From assembly GCF_001685355.1 (NCBI RefSeq), contig NZ_CP016438.1, positions 5,456,001 through 5,520,000 on the forward strand: a stretch of 64,000 bases of DNA. Reading direction: 5' to 3'. Of this stretch, positions 37,122-46,093 are shown piece by piece. Both the position numbers and the translations under genes were made by a program. The notes below the pieces were generated by a model. It saw nothing but the letters and a program-made list of their open reading frames with translations, was not told the DNA's origin and ran no database searches. The stretch comes from Streptomyces lincolnensis (GTDB taxonomy: Bacteria; Actinomycetota; Actinomycetes; Streptomycetales; Streptomycetaceae). Numbering within the stretch: position 1 is the first letter of the stretch; the number at the start of each line of letters is the position of its first letter.

Positions 37122-38072
37122 ATGCCGGACGACGCCGTAGTGCGCGAGGCCGTAGCCGCCCGTGCCGCTGCCGAAGAGGAGTCGGCCTTCTCGCATCCCG
37201 CGGTCGACCCCGACGTCAGCGTGGCGTACGGCGATCATCCCGATCAGGTGATCGACTTCTACGCCCCGCACGGCGAGGCGGGGCCGGGCGGGCCGTCCCC
37301 GCTGGTCGTCGTCCTGCACGGGGGTGCGTGGCGGACGCCGTACGACCGGCGGCACATGTCGCCGTTCGCGGGGTGGCTGGCGCTGCGGGGATTCGCGGTG
37401 GCGAGTGTGGAGTACCGGCGGGGTGGTGACGCCGGCGGCGCCGTGCCCGGTGACGGTGACGCTGGTGGCCGCGGTGGCGGTTACGGTGGCGGCGGCTCGG
37501 CGGATGCGGTGGCCGGGCGGTGGCCGGAGACGTTCGACGACGTGGCCGCCGCGCTGGACGCGCTTCCCGGGCTCGTCCGGGAGGCCGTTCCGCAGGCCGA
37601 CGTCCGTCGCACGGTCGTCACCGGGCACTCGGCCGGCGGGCACCTCGCCCTGTGGGCCGCCGCCCGGCATCTGCTGCCCGTCGACGCCCCCTGGTACCTC
37701 GACCGTCCGGCCCCGCTGCGCGGCGTGGTCGCGCTCGCCCCGATCGCCGACTTCGCGGTCGCCGAGAAGCTCGACGTGTGCCGGGGCGCCTGCCGTCAAC
37801 TCCTCGGCGGGGACGACCACTTCGCCGAGCGCCGGCCGTACGCCGACCCGGCCCTGCTGCTTCCCACCGGCATCGCCACGACCCTCGTCCAGGGCCGTGC
37901 CGACCTCGTCGTCCCGGAGGCCGTCGCCGAGTCCTACGCGGACGCGGCGGCGAAGGCGGGCGAGGTCGTGGGGCTGACCCTCCTGGAGGACGTCGGCCAC
38001 TTCCCGCTGATCGATCCGGCGGCGGACGCGTGTGCGGTGGTGGCGGAGGAGATCGCCCAACTGGCGTGGTGA
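37122..38072 (+). CDS. Alpha/beta hydrolase, probable kynurenine formamidase
   Basis: 316 aa from the ATG at 37122 (GAGAGG upstream), 166 nt after kynU. Hydrolase core: oxyanion-hole HGGAW (66-70), nucleophile GHSAGGHLALWAA (Ser170), catalytic Asp region QGRADLVVP and His in EDVGHFPLID. HGGxW plus GHSAG is the pattern of arylformamidases, and the position after kynA-kynU fits the missing step from N-formylkynurenine to kynurenine. Odd: a Gly-rich insertion (about 101-126, GGDAGGAVPGDGD...GGGGS) between a core strand and helix. A general esterase is the alternative. Confidence 0.82.
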   Translation: MPDDAVVREAVAARAAAEEESAFSHPAVDPDVSVAYGDHPDQVIDFYAPHGEAGPGGPSPLVVVLHGGAWRTPYDRRHMSPFAGWLALRGFAVASVEYRRGGDAGGAVPGDGDAGGRGGGYGGGGSADAVAGRWPETFDDVAAALDALPGLVREAVPQADVRRTVVTGHSAGGHLALWAAARHLLPVDAPWYLDRPAPLRGVVALAPIADFAVAEKLDVCRGACRQLLGGDDHFAERRPYADPALLLPTGIATTLVQGRADLVVPEAVAESYADAAAKAGEVVGLTLLEDVGHFPLIDPAADACAVVAEEIAQLAW

Positions 38073-38113
38073 GACGGGCGTGGTGAGGCCCTTGCCGGGA
38101 CGGCCCCGGTCGT

Positions 38114-38131
38114 ACCCGTAGTACCTGAGAG
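38114..38131. promoter_or_regulatory. 18-bp motif, copy 1, upstream of the DUF1023-led operon
   Basis: ACCCGTAGTACCTGAGAG, identical to 42723-42740 before the second sensor-kinase operon. Here it is followed by CTACGG, creating a CCGTAG...CTACGG dyad. Probably a response-regulator or shared-regulator binding site. Confidence 0.55.
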
Positions 38132-38185
38132 CTACGGCGCAGGTGAGCTCCCCGGCGTGACGCGGACGACGTGCTCTGATCCGTA

Positions 38186-38233
38186 ACTTCCCTTCCAGAC
38201 AAGCCCGATGGCCGGGCGGACCGGAAGGGAAGT
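38186..38233 (+). promoter_or_regulatory. Hairpin that sequesters the RBS of the DUF1023 gene
   Basis: ACTTCCCTTCC (38186-38196) pairs perfectly with GGAAGGGAAGT (38223-38233), with an inner GCCC/GGGC stem. The right arm contains the whole Shine-Dalgarno for the GTG at 38239, so folding should repress translation initiation. Confidence 0.6.
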
Positions 38234-38238
38234 CGACC

Positions 38239-39288
38239 GTGGGGCTTGAGGAGCGGGTACGGGAGGAGCGCGGCCGAGCAGGGCGGCGCGGTGTCCACAG
38301 AGGGCGTCGTGTCCGCGGATGGCGTCGGGGGCTGCTCGCCGCCGTCATCGTCGCCGCCGTCGTGGTGCCTCTCTCCGCCGCCGCGCGGCCGGAGATCCCC
38401 GCCCCGGCGCCCGCCTCCCTCGGCCGGGTCACCGCGGCCACGCTGGACGAGACGTACGCGGCCAACCGGGCCAACGCGGCGGAGGCCTCCCGGATGGCCG
38501 ACGCCCACGGCGACCGTGAGCGGGCCGCGGCCGACCGGGCCATGGCGGACCCCGCGCGTCGCTTCCTCACCTTCGACGGCCGTGGCTCCGGCCGGGCTGC
38601 CGAGGTCTTCGGCGACCTGGCCCACGCCGACCGCGTCGCCGTTCTGGTCCCCGGTTCCGACACCTCCCTCGACACCTACGACCGCTTCCGCGCGACCGCG
38701 GTCCACCTGCGGGACGAGCTGAACCGGCAGGCCCGCGCGAGCGGCGACATCGACACCGGCTCCGGCCCGCGTACGGCGGTCGTGGCCTGGCTCGGCTACG
38801 AGACACCGGGCACCGTCAGCACGACCGTCCTCACCCCCGACCGGGCCGAGCAGGCCGCCCCGCACCTGCGGGAGTTCGTCCGGCAGCTGCACGCCCTGAC
38901 CGGCGGCGACACCCGGCTGTCCCTGCTCTGCCACTCCTACGGCACGGTCGTCTGCGCCCGTGCCGCAGGCGACCCGGCCGTGACCGACCTCGCCCTGGTC
39001 GGCAGCCCCGGCACCGGCGCCGACACCGCCGCCGGGCTGCACACCCGGGCCCGCGTCTGGGCGGCCCGCGGCTCCGACGACTGGGTGGGGGAGGTGCCGC
39101 ATGTCGAGGCCGATCTGTTCGGCACGACCGTCGGATTCGGCACCGACCCCGTCTCCCCGGCCTTCGGCGCCCATGTCTTCGCCGCCGGCGACGGCGGCCA
39201 CAGCGACTACTTCGCACCGGGCTCGGTCTCCCTGACCAATCTGGCCCGGATCGTCCTCGGCGAGACCTCGGAGGTCACCCGTGCGTGA
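38239..39288 (+). CDS. DUF1023 alpha/beta hydrolase, membrane-anchored
   Basis: 349 aa, GTG at 38239 with GGAAGGGAAG upstream. Basic N-terminus then one transmembrane helix (about 30-50, GLLAAVIVAAVVVPLSAAA) that anchors or exports it. The C-terminal half is a DUF1023 hydrolase: VLVPGSDTSLDTYDRF, VAWLGYETP, nucleophile LLCHSYGTVVCAR (Ser233), VGSPGTGADTA and a late DGGHSDYF histidine. Substrate unknown. First gene of an operon with an acyltransferase (8-nt overlap) and a two-component system. Confidence 0.85.
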   Translation: MGLEERVREERGRAGRRGVHRGRRVRGWRRGLLAAVIVAAVVVPLSAAARPEIPAPAPASLGRVTAATLDETYAANRANAAEASRMADAHGDRERAAADRAMADPARRFLTFDGRGSGRAAEVFGDLAHADRVAVLVPGSDTSLDTYDRFRATAVHLRDELNRQARASGDIDTGSGPRTAVVAWLGYETPGTVSTTVLTPDRAEQAAPHLREFVRQLHALTGGDTRLSLLCHSYGTVVCARAAGDPAVTDLALVGSPGTGADTAAGLHTRARVWAARGSDDWVGEVPHVEADLFGTTVGFGTDPVSPAFGAHVFAAGDGGHSDYFAPGSVSLTNLARIVLGETSEVTRA

Positions 39289-40570
39289 GACGACATCGCC
39301 CCCGGCCACGGAGACGACATCGCCGGTGCCGCCGGAGACACCGCTGCCGCGGCCTGCCGGGCACGGCATACGACACCGCGCCCGGCAGGGCATACGCCAG
39401 GGCGCCGACCGGGTCGACGCCGCCACCCCGGCCGAGCGGGACCGCGCGGTCGACGCGCTGCGGGCCTTCGCGATCCTCGGGGTGGTGCTCGGGCACTGGC
39501 TGGTGACCGCCCTGGTCGCCGACGGCGGTGCCCTGCACACCGCGAGCCCGCTCCGGGACATGCCCTGGCTGGCCCCGATCTCCTGGGTCTTCCAGACGCT
39601 GGCCGTGTTCTTCCTGGTCGGCGGCCATGTGTCGACCCGCGGCTACACCTCGGCGCGAGCACGTGGCACGACCTACCGGCAGTGGCTGACCACCCGGCTG
39701 TCCCGGCTGTTCAAACCCGTGGCCGCCCTGCTTGCCCTGTGGACGGTGGCGGCCGGGGCCCTGCTCCTGACGGGCGCCGAGGTCGCCACGGTGCACACGC
39801 TGGTCAAGCTGGCCCTGTCCCCGCTGTGGTTCCTGGTGGTCTTCGCCGCCCTGACCGCGGCGACCCCGCTCCTGCTCCGCCTCAACCCGCTCTGGCCGCT
39901 GACCGTCGTCCTGTACGTGGACCTGTTCCGCTTCGGCCTGGGCGGTCCGTCCTGGCTCGGCTGGGTGAACCTGGCGGCCGGCTGGCTGGTGCCGTACACC
40001 CTGGGCGCCGCCTGGACGCGGGGCGAGCTGGAGGGCCGGTACGCGGGATGGGTGCTGCTCGCCGGCGGGGCGGTGGCCACGGCGCTGCTGGTCGCCTTCG
40101 CCGGGTATCCGGCGTCGATGGTCGGCGTCCCCGGGGCGGGTGTCTCCAACCTCAACCCGCCGACGCTGGCCGCCGTCACCTTCGGACTGGCCCAGTGCGG
40201 CCTCGCCCTGCTGCTGCGCGACCGGCTGCGCGGCGCGATGCGGCGGCCCCTGGCGTGGGCGGCGGTGGCGCTGGTCAACCTCTCCGCGATGACGGTCTTC
40301 CTGTGGCACCAGACGGCCCTGATGGCGACCACCGCCACGGGTCTCCTCGCCGGCCGCCTCCCGGGGCTGCACACCCGCCCCGACGGGCTGGACTGGGTGG
40401 CGGCCCGCCTGGCCTGGCTGCCGGTCCTCGCCCTCGCCCTGGCCGTCTGCTGGGCGGCCTTCAGACACTACGAGCACGGCCCCCGTCGGGCCGGGAAGCG
40501 GCCGTCCCGGGTGATCCGCGTCCACCGCGGCCCCCGTACCGGGGACACGAAGGCGGTGCGCGGTGCCTAG
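39281..40570 (+). CDS. Membrane acyltransferase (acyltransferase 3 family)
   Basis: 429 aa, starting 8 nt inside the DUF1023 gene. Family opening RDRAVDALRAFAILGVVLGHWLVTAL with the catalytic-type His, then about ten transmembrane segments and a basic C-terminal tail (GKRPSRVIRVHRGPRTGD). Such proteins O-acylate sugars, peptidoglycan or lipids at the membrane. With a membrane hydrolase and a sensor kinase in the same unit, an envelope-modification response is likely (inference). Confidence 0.85.
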   Translation: MRETTSPPATETTSPVPPETPLPRPAGHGIRHRARQGIRQGADRVDAATPAERDRAVDALRAFAILGVVLGHWLVTALVADGGALHTASPLRDMPWLAPISWVFQTLAVFFLVGGHVSTRGYTSARARGTTYRQWLTTRLSRLFKPVAALLALWTVAAGALLLTGAEVATVHTLVKLALSPLWFLVVFAALTAATPLLLRLNPLWPLTVVLYVDLFRFGLGGPSWLGWVNLAAGWLVPYTLGAAWTRGELEGRYAGWVLLAGGAVATALLVAFAGYPASMVGVPGAGVSNLNPPTLAAVTFGLAQCGLALLLRDRLRGAMRRPLAWAAVALVNLSAMTVFLWHQTALMATTATGLLAGRLPGLHTRPDGLDWVAARLAWLPVLALALAVCWAAFRHYEHGPRRAGKRPSRVIRVHRGPRTGDTKAVRGA

Positions 40571-40580
40571 GGTTGGCGGC

Positions 40581-41996
40581 GTGACGGATACGGGGAGTCG
40601 GCACGTGATCGTGCGGCGCGTGCGGGCGGGGCTGGGGGTGCTGCGGGACGACCTGTGCACGCTCCGCGTGGACCCGCTGCCGCCCTCGGTATGGCTGCGC
40701 TGGCTGCCGCACGGGGTGGTGTGTCTGGCCGCGCTGGGCATCATGCTCGGCGGTCTCCCGCAGCTCCAGGACAACGGCCACCTGGGTTTCGGGGCCGCCT
40801 TCGCGATCGCCGTCGCCCAGGGCGGGGCGACGGTGCTCGCCCTGTGGCGGCCCGTCCCGGGGTGGTGGCTGTCGATGGCGGGCAGCGTGGTCGGGGCCCT
40901 CTTGCTGCGCGCCGAGCTGGGTCCGGAGGTGGCGGGCCGGTCAGTCTGGCCCTGGACCGCGGCCGGGATCATCGCCCACCTGTTGGTGCTGCTGTTGCTC
41001 GCGCTCCGGGTGCCCACCCGGGTCTCCGCCGAGGCACTGGTGCTGACCGGGCTGGTCTCCTGGCTCGTCGAGGGGGTGTCGGGAAACTCCGACTACGGGT
41101 CCTCCAGCGTGCTCACGGTCTGTCTCTCCGCGATCGTCGTGGTGCTGGGCATGGCGCTGCGCGGCCGCCGCGAGGCCCGCGCGGAACTGGGCCGGCAGAC
41201 CACGCTCACCGCCGAGGAGCGCGCCCGGCGCACCGTGCTGGAGGAGCGCAGCCGCATCGCGCGCGAACTGCACGACGTGGTGGCCCACCACATGTCGGTC
41301 ATCTCGATCCAGGCCCAGGTGGCCCCGCACCTCGTCAAGGACCCCCCGGAAGAGCTCAAGGAGAACCTCGCCGGCATCCGGCAGAACGCCCTGGAGGCGC
41401 TGGGCGAGCTGCGCCGGGTCCTGGGTGTGCTGCGCGCCGAGCACCCCGACCGCCCGGACGACCCCGACGCGCCGGACGGCGACGCCCTGCACGCCCCGCA
41501 GCCCACCCTCGACCGGATCGACGCGCTCGTGGAGAACACCCGGGCCGCGGGCCTCACCGTCAACGTGCAGGTCAAGGGCGAGAGGCGGCCGCTGCCGCCC
41601 GGCGTGGAGCTGTCGGCGTACCGGATCGTGCAGGAGGCGCTGAGCAACGTCCTGCGGCACGCGCCCGGTGCGACCGTCACCGTCGGCCTCGTGCATCACC
41701 GGTTCGGGCTGGACGTGAAGGTCGTCAACTCGCGGCCGAAACGGCGGGTGCCGCCCTCCCCGGGTGCGGGGCACGGGCTGCTCGGCATGCGGGAGCGGGC
41801 GATGATGCTCGGTGGCTCCCTGGCCGCGGGGCCGCGGTCCGGCGGCGGTTACGAGGTGGTCGCGTACATACCGGTGCCCACGCCCGCCGACGTCCCGGAC
41901 GGCGACGGCACGGTCCGCACACCGGATCCGGCCTCCGAACCGTCCGTCGGCCCGACCACCCGCCCTCCCACCGACCCGAAGGACGACACCGCATGA
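40581..41996 (+). CDS. Sensor histidine kinase 1 (HisKA_3 / NarL type)
   Basis: 471 aa, GTG at 40581 with TAGGGT 7 nt before it: leaderless type. Cytosolic N-terminal segment, about six membrane helices (45-210), dimerisation/phosphoacceptor helix RSRIARELHDVVAHHMSVI with His231, HATPase_c with YRIVQEALSNVLRHAP (N box) and GHGLLGMRERAMMLGG. C-terminus is a Pro/Asp/Thr-rich tail. Stop overlaps the response regulator start (ATGA). Fourth-from-first in a unit with DUF1023 and acyltransferase. Confidence 0.92.
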   Translation: MTDTGSRHVIVRRVRAGLGVLRDDLCTLRVDPLPPSVWLRWLPHGVVCLAALGIMLGGLPQLQDNGHLGFGAAFAIAVAQGGATVLALWRPVPGWWLSMAGSVVGALLLRAELGPEVAGRSVWPWTAAGIIAHLLVLLLLALRVPTRVSAEALVLTGLVSWLVEGVSGNSDYGSSSVLTVCLSAIVVVLGMALRGRREARAELGRQTTLTAEERARRTVLEERSRIARELHDVVAHHMSVISIQAQVAPHLVKDPPEELKENLAGIRQNALEALGELRRVLGVLRAEHPDRPDDPDAPDGDALHAPQPTLDRIDALVENTRAAGLTVNVQVKGERRPLPPGVELSAYRIVQEALSNVLRHAPGATVTVGLVHHRFGLDVKVVNSRPKRRVPPSPGAGHGLLGMRERAMMLGGSLAAGPRSGGGYEVVAYIPVPTPADVPDGDGTVRTPDPASEPSVGPTTRPPTDPKDDTA

Positions 41997-42694
41997 CGAG
42001 CGGCACCCATGACACCGGCGGAACCGGCGCGACCATCCGGGTTCTCATCGCCGACGACCAGCAGATGGTCCGGCAGGGCTTCACGGTGCTGCTCAACACC
42101 CAGCCCGACATCGACGTGGTCGGGCAGGCGGTGGACGGCCTGGACGCCATCGCCAAGGTCGACGAACTCGTGCCGGACGTCGTGCTCATGGACATCCGCA
42201 TGCCCGAGCTGGGCGGCATCGAGGCCACCCGCCGCATCACCGGTGAACGCCCGGACATCAGAGTGCTGGTGCTGACCACCTTCGACCTCGACGAGTACGT
42301 GTACGAGGCGCTGCGGGCCGGGGCGTCCGGGTTCCTGCTGAAGGACGCCTCCGCGGACCAGCTCGCCGAGGCGGTACGGGTGGTCGCGGCCGGGGACGCG
42401 CTCCTCGCGCCCGGCATCACCCGCCGGCTGATCGCCGAGTTCTCCCGCCTCGGCGACCGGCCGCGCGCCCCGCTCAAGGAGCGCGTCGGCGGACTGACCG
42501 AGCGCGAGACGGAGGTGCTCGCGCTGATCGCGCAGGGTCTGTCCAACGCGGAGATCGCCGAGCGGCTGGTGGTCGCCGAGCAGACGGTGAAGACCCATGT
42601 GGGCCGCATACTGGTGAAGCTGGGCCTGCGGGACCGTACGCAGGCGGCGGTGTTCGCCTACGAATCGGGGCTGGTGAAGCCCTCGGGGTACTGA
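41993..42694 (+). CDS. NarL/FixJ-type response regulator 1
   Basis: 233 aa. Receiver domain with DD at 21-22, phosphoacceptor Asp67 in VVLMDIRMPE, switch Thr in VLTTFDLDEYVYEAL and Lys in FLLKDAS; LuxR HTH LTERETEVLALIAQGLSNAEIAERL...TVKTHVGRILVKL. Paired with kinase 1. Its HTH is nearly identical to that of regulator 2 (44136), so the two may bind overlapping targets. Confidence 0.94.
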   Translation: MTSGTHDTGGTGATIRVLIADDQQMVRQGFTVLLNTQPDIDVVGQAVDGLDAIAKVDELVPDVVLMDIRMPELGGIEATRRITGERPDIRVLVLTTFDLDEYVYEALRAGASGFLLKDASADQLAEAVRVVAAGDALLAPGITRRLIAEFSRLGDRPRAPLKERVGGLTERETEVLALIAQGLSNAEIAERLVVAEQTVKTHVGRILVKLGLRDRTQAAVFAYESGLVKPSGY

Positions 42695-42722
42695 CGCCGC
42701 GGTTCCCGGACCTGCGGGCATG

Positions 42723-42740
42723 ACCCGTAGTACCTGAGAG
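42723..42740. promoter_or_regulatory. 18-bp motif, copy 2, upstream of the second two-component operon
   Basis: ACCCGTAGTACCTGAGAG, exact copy of 38114-38131, 65 nt before the GTG at 42805. Confidence 0.55.
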
Positions 42741-42804
42741 GGACGCCGACGAACCCCTCTCACTGGGGACGACCGCGACCCGGCCTACGCCTACCGTTCT
42801 GTAT

Positions 42805-44139
42805 GTGACCGAGACGACCCAGACGCATCTGAAGCCCCCGGGGGACAGGGCCAAGCAGCGCAGCCCGGAGTTCCGGCTGGCTGCCGACGCCCTGCGCGGG
42901 CTGCGGCAGGACCTGTTCCACGACGCCTTCGCCTACCGCCCGCTGCCGCACATGCGCACCGACGGCCCCCTCTCCCGACGGCTGCCCGGCCGGCTGCGGG
43001 AGTACGCGGCCTGGACACCGCACGCGGCGCTCGTCCTGGCCGCCCTGATAGCGCTGGCCATAGGCACCGTCGACCAGGGGCTGGCCCTGGTGCTCGGGCC
43101 GCTCACCGTGATCCCGATCCTGGTGACCATGGTCCGGCCGGTCGGAGCGTTCTGGTTGTCCATGGTGGCCACCCCGCTCGCCCTCCCGTTCGGCGACCAG
43201 TGGGGCGAATGGCCGTGGCTGCCCGGCAGCTTCGCCTGTCACCTGACGGTGCTGACGGTCGTCGCCCTGCGCACCAGACCGCGCACGGCCGGGTGGATGT
43301 GGGTGGTGACCGCGGCCTACGGCATGGTGGCGGAGACCTTGTCCAGCTCGGATCACTACAGCACCAACACCGGTCCCATGCTGGTCGTCTCCGCGCTGGT
43401 GCTGCTCTGCGTGGCCGTCTGGCACATCCGCCGCGCGGCCGAGCAGGAGGTGAGCGCGCAGCAGACGGTGACCGCGCACGAGCGGTCGCGCCGCACGCTC
43501 CTGGAGGAGCGCACCACCATCGCCCGCGAGCTGCACGACGTGGTCGCGCACCACATGTCGGTCGTCGCCATCCAGGCGGAGGCCGCCCCCTACCGGGTGG
43601 AGAACCCCCCGCCGGAGCTGGAGCGTGCCTTCGTCACCATCCGGGAGAACGCGGTCGCCGCGCTGACCGAGCTGCGCCGGGTCCTGGGCGTGGTGCGCGC
43701 CGAGGACTACGAGGCGCCGGACGCCCCGCAGCCCACTCTCGCCGACCTCGACGGGCTCCTCGCCAATGTGCGGGACGCGGGCCTGAGCGTGGACAAGACG
43801 GTCACCGGGGCGGTGCGTGAGTTGCCGCAGGGTGTGGAGCTGTCGGCGTACCGGATCGTGCAGGAGGCGCTGAGCAACAGCCTGCGGCACGCGCCCGGGG
43901 CGAGCGCCCGCGTGGAGATCGGATACGTCCTCGGCGGTCTGGGCCTGCGGATAGTCAACGGCGCGCCGCCCGAGCTGTCGCTGGTGAAGCCCTCGCCCGG
44001 TGCCGGGCACGGCATCACCGGGATGCGGGAGCGCGTCTCCATGCTGAACGGCGAGATGACGGCGGGCGCGACGGACGAGGGAGGATACGAGGTGACGGTG
44101 TTCCTGCCCGTGACCGCGGTGAGCGAGGACGGGGCATGA
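42805..44139 (+). CDS. Sensor histidine kinase 2 (HisKA_3 / NarL type)
   Basis: 444 aa, GTG at 42805 with TACCGT 7 nt before it and no RBS. Membrane region about 70-215 (five or six helices), RTTIARELHDVVAHHMSVV with His244, N box YRIVQEALSNSLRHAPGA, G box GHGITGMRERVSMLNG. A tandem paralog of kinase 1. ATGA overlap with its regulator. Confidence 0.92.
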   Translation: MTETTQTHLKPPGDRAKQRSPEFRLAADALRGLRQDLFHDAFAYRPLPHMRTDGPLSRRLPGRLREYAAWTPHAALVLAALIALAIGTVDQGLALVLGPLTVIPILVTMVRPVGAFWLSMVATPLALPFGDQWGEWPWLPGSFACHLTVLTVVALRTRPRTAGWMWVVTAAYGMVAETLSSSDHYSTNTGPMLVVSALVLLCVAVWHIRRAAEQEVSAQQTVTAHERSRRTLLEERTTIARELHDVVAHHMSVVAIQAEAAPYRVENPPPELERAFVTIRENAVAALTELRRVLGVVRAEDYEAPDAPQPTLADLDGLLANVRDAGLSVDKTVTGAVRELPQGVELSAYRIVQEALSNSLRHAPGASARVEIGYVLGGLGLRIVNGAPPELSLVKPSPGAGHGITGMRERVSMLNGEMTAGATDEGGYEVTVFLPVTAVSEDGA

Positions 44140-44801
44140 CCATCCGTGTCCTGGTCGCGGACGACCAGATGATGGTGCGCGAGGGCTTCTCGGTCCTGCT
44201 GAACGCGATGCCCGACATCGAGGTGGTCGGCGAGGCCGTCAACGGTCGGGAGGCGGTGGACCGGGTCCGTGAACTCGCCCCCGACGTCGTCCTGATGGAC
44301 ATCCGTATGCCCGAGCTGAACGGCATCGAGGCGACCCGGGAGATCGTCGCCGCGGACGGCGCGGCCAAGGTGCTGGTGCTGACCACGTTCGACCTCGACG
44401 AGTACGTGTACCAGGCGCTGCGGGCGGGGGCCTCCGGGTTCCTGCTGAAGGACGCCTCCGCGCGCCAACTCGCCGACGGGGTCAGGGTGGTGGCGTCCGG
44501 GGAGGCGCTGCTGGCTCCCTCCGTCACCCGGCGGCTGATCACCGAGTTCTCCAAGCTGTCCCAGGCCCCGCGCCTGGCGCCCTCCGCGCAGGCGGCGTAC
44601 GGCGATCTCACGGACCGGGAGACGGAGGTGCTGGTGCTGATCGCGCAGGGCCTGTCCAACTCGGAGATCGCGGAGCGGCTGGTGGTCGCCGAGTCGACGA
44701 TCAAGACCCATGTGAGCCGGATCCTGGTGAAGCTGGGCCTGCGGGACCGTACGCAGGCGGCGGTGTTCGCCTACGAGGCGCGGCTCGTCACACCGGGCTG
44801 A
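44136..44801 (+). CDS. NarL/FixJ-type response regulator 2
   Basis: 221 aa. Receiver with Asp55 in VVLMDIRMPE, TTFDLDEYVYQAL and LKDAS; LuxR HTH LTDRETEVLVLIAQGLSNSEIAERL...TIKTHVSRILVKL. Tandem paralog of regulator 1. Last gene of the kinase 2 operon. Confidence 0.94.
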   Translation: MTIRVLVADDQMMVREGFSVLLNAMPDIEVVGEAVNGREAVDRVRELAPDVVLMDIRMPELNGIEATREIVAADGAAKVLVLTTFDLDEYVYQALRAGASGFLLKDASARQLADGVRVVASGEALLAPSVTRRLITEFSKLSQAPRLAPSAQAAYGDLTDRETEVLVLIAQGLSNSEIAERLVVAESTIKTHVSRILVKLGLRDRTQAAVFAYEARLVTPG

Positions 44802-44875
44802 GCCCGGCCGGGCGCCAACCTGACGTCGGCCGGACACCCCTGGTCAGGGACGGGTCCGCCGGTTAACGTCCGTGC

Positions 44876-46093
44876 ATGGCAGCTGCTCCCGACCTCGCCT
44901 TCGACCCGTGGGACCCGGCGTTCGTCGCCGACCCGTACCCCGCCTACGCCGAGCTGCGTGCGCGCGGCCGGGTGCACTACTACGCGCCCACCAACCAGTG
45001 GCTGGTGCCGCACCACGCCGATGTCTCGGCGCTGCTGCGCGACCGTCGGCTGGGGCGGACGTACCAGCACCGGTTCACGCACGAGGACTTCGGGCGGACG
45101 GCCCCGCCGCCGGAGCACGAGCCGTTCCATGTGCTCAACGACCACGGGATGCTCGATCTGGAGCCGCCGGACCACACCCGGATCCGGCGTCTGGTGTCGA
45201 AGGCGTTCACACCGCGCACGGTGGAGCGGCTCGGACCGTATGTGCGCGGCCTGGCGGACGAGCTGGTGGCGGCGCTGGTCGCCCGGGGCGGCGGCGACCT
45301 GCTGACGGATGTCGCCGAGCCCCTGCCGGTGGCCGTCATCGCCGAGATGCTGGGCATCCCCGAGGCGGACCGGGCGCCGCTGCGGCCCTGGTCGGCGGAC
45401 ATCTGCGGGATGTACGAGCTGAACCCGCCCGAGGAGGTGGCCGCGAAGGCGGTCCGTGCCTCGGTCGAGTTCTCCGACTACCTCCGCGAGCTGATCGCGG
45501 AGCGCCGCGAGAAGCCCGGCGACGACCTGATCTCGGGCCTGATCGCCGCCCACGACGAGGGCGACCGCCTCACCGAGCAGGAGATGATCTCGACCTGCGT
45601 GCTGCTGCTGAACGCGGGCCACGAGGCCACCGTGAACGCCACGGTCAACGGCTGGTGGGCCCTGTTCCGCACCCCGGACCAGCTGGCGGCCCTGCGCGCG
45701 GACCACACGCTCGTCCCGTCCGCCGTGGAGGAGCTGATGCGCTACGACACCCCGCTCCAGCTCTTCGAGCGCTGGGTCCTGGACGACATCGAGGTCGCCG
45801 GCACGACGATCCCGAGGGGTGCGGAGGTCGCCCTGCTGTTCGGCTCCGCCAACCACGACCCGGAGGTCTTCCGGGATCCCGGCCGGCTCGACGTCACCCG
45901 CCGGGACAACCCCCACATCTCCTTCAGCGCGGGCATCCACTACTGCATCGGCGCCCCGCTGGCCCGTCTCGAACTCGCCGCCTCCATGACGGCGTTGCTG
46001 GAGAAGGCCCCGACGCTGGGCCTGGCGGCGGAGCCGGTGCGCAAGCCGAACTTCGTGATCCGGGGGCTGGAGGGGCTACCGGTGACGGTCTGA
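44876..46093 (+). CDS. Cytochrome P450 (CYP107-like)
   Basis: 405 aa, ATG at 44876 with TAACGT 6 nt before it. Landmarks: C-helix PPDHTRIRRLVSKAFTPRTVE, I-helix LLLNAGHEATVNAT, K-helix EELMRYDTP, heme loop ISFSAGIHYCIGAPLARLE with Cys357. Class I bacterial P450 needing ferredoxin and reductase from elsewhere (none here). Its place near purA matches the core CYP107U-type P450 of Streptomyces coelicolor, which I recall as linked to differentiation; this equivalence is inferred from position only. Physiological substrate unknown. Confidence 0.92.
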   Translation: MAAAPDLAFDPWDPAFVADPYPAYAELRARGRVHYYAPTNQWLVPHHADVSALLRDRRLGRTYQHRFTHEDFGRTAPPPEHEPFHVLNDHGMLDLEPPDHTRIRRLVSKAFTPRTVERLGPYVRGLADELVAALVARGGGDLLTDVAEPLPVAVIAEMLGIPEADRAPLRPWSADICGMYELNPPEEVAAKAVRASVEFSDYLRELIAERREKPGDDLISGLIAAHDEGDRLTEQEMISTCVLLLNAGHEATVNATVNGWWALFRTPDQLAALRADHTLVPSAVEELMRYDTPLQLFERWVLDDIEVAGTTIPRGAEVALLFGSANHDPEVFRDPGRLDVTRRDNPHISFSAGIHYCIGAPLARLELAASMTALLEKAPTLGLAAEPVRKPNFVIRGLEGLPVTV

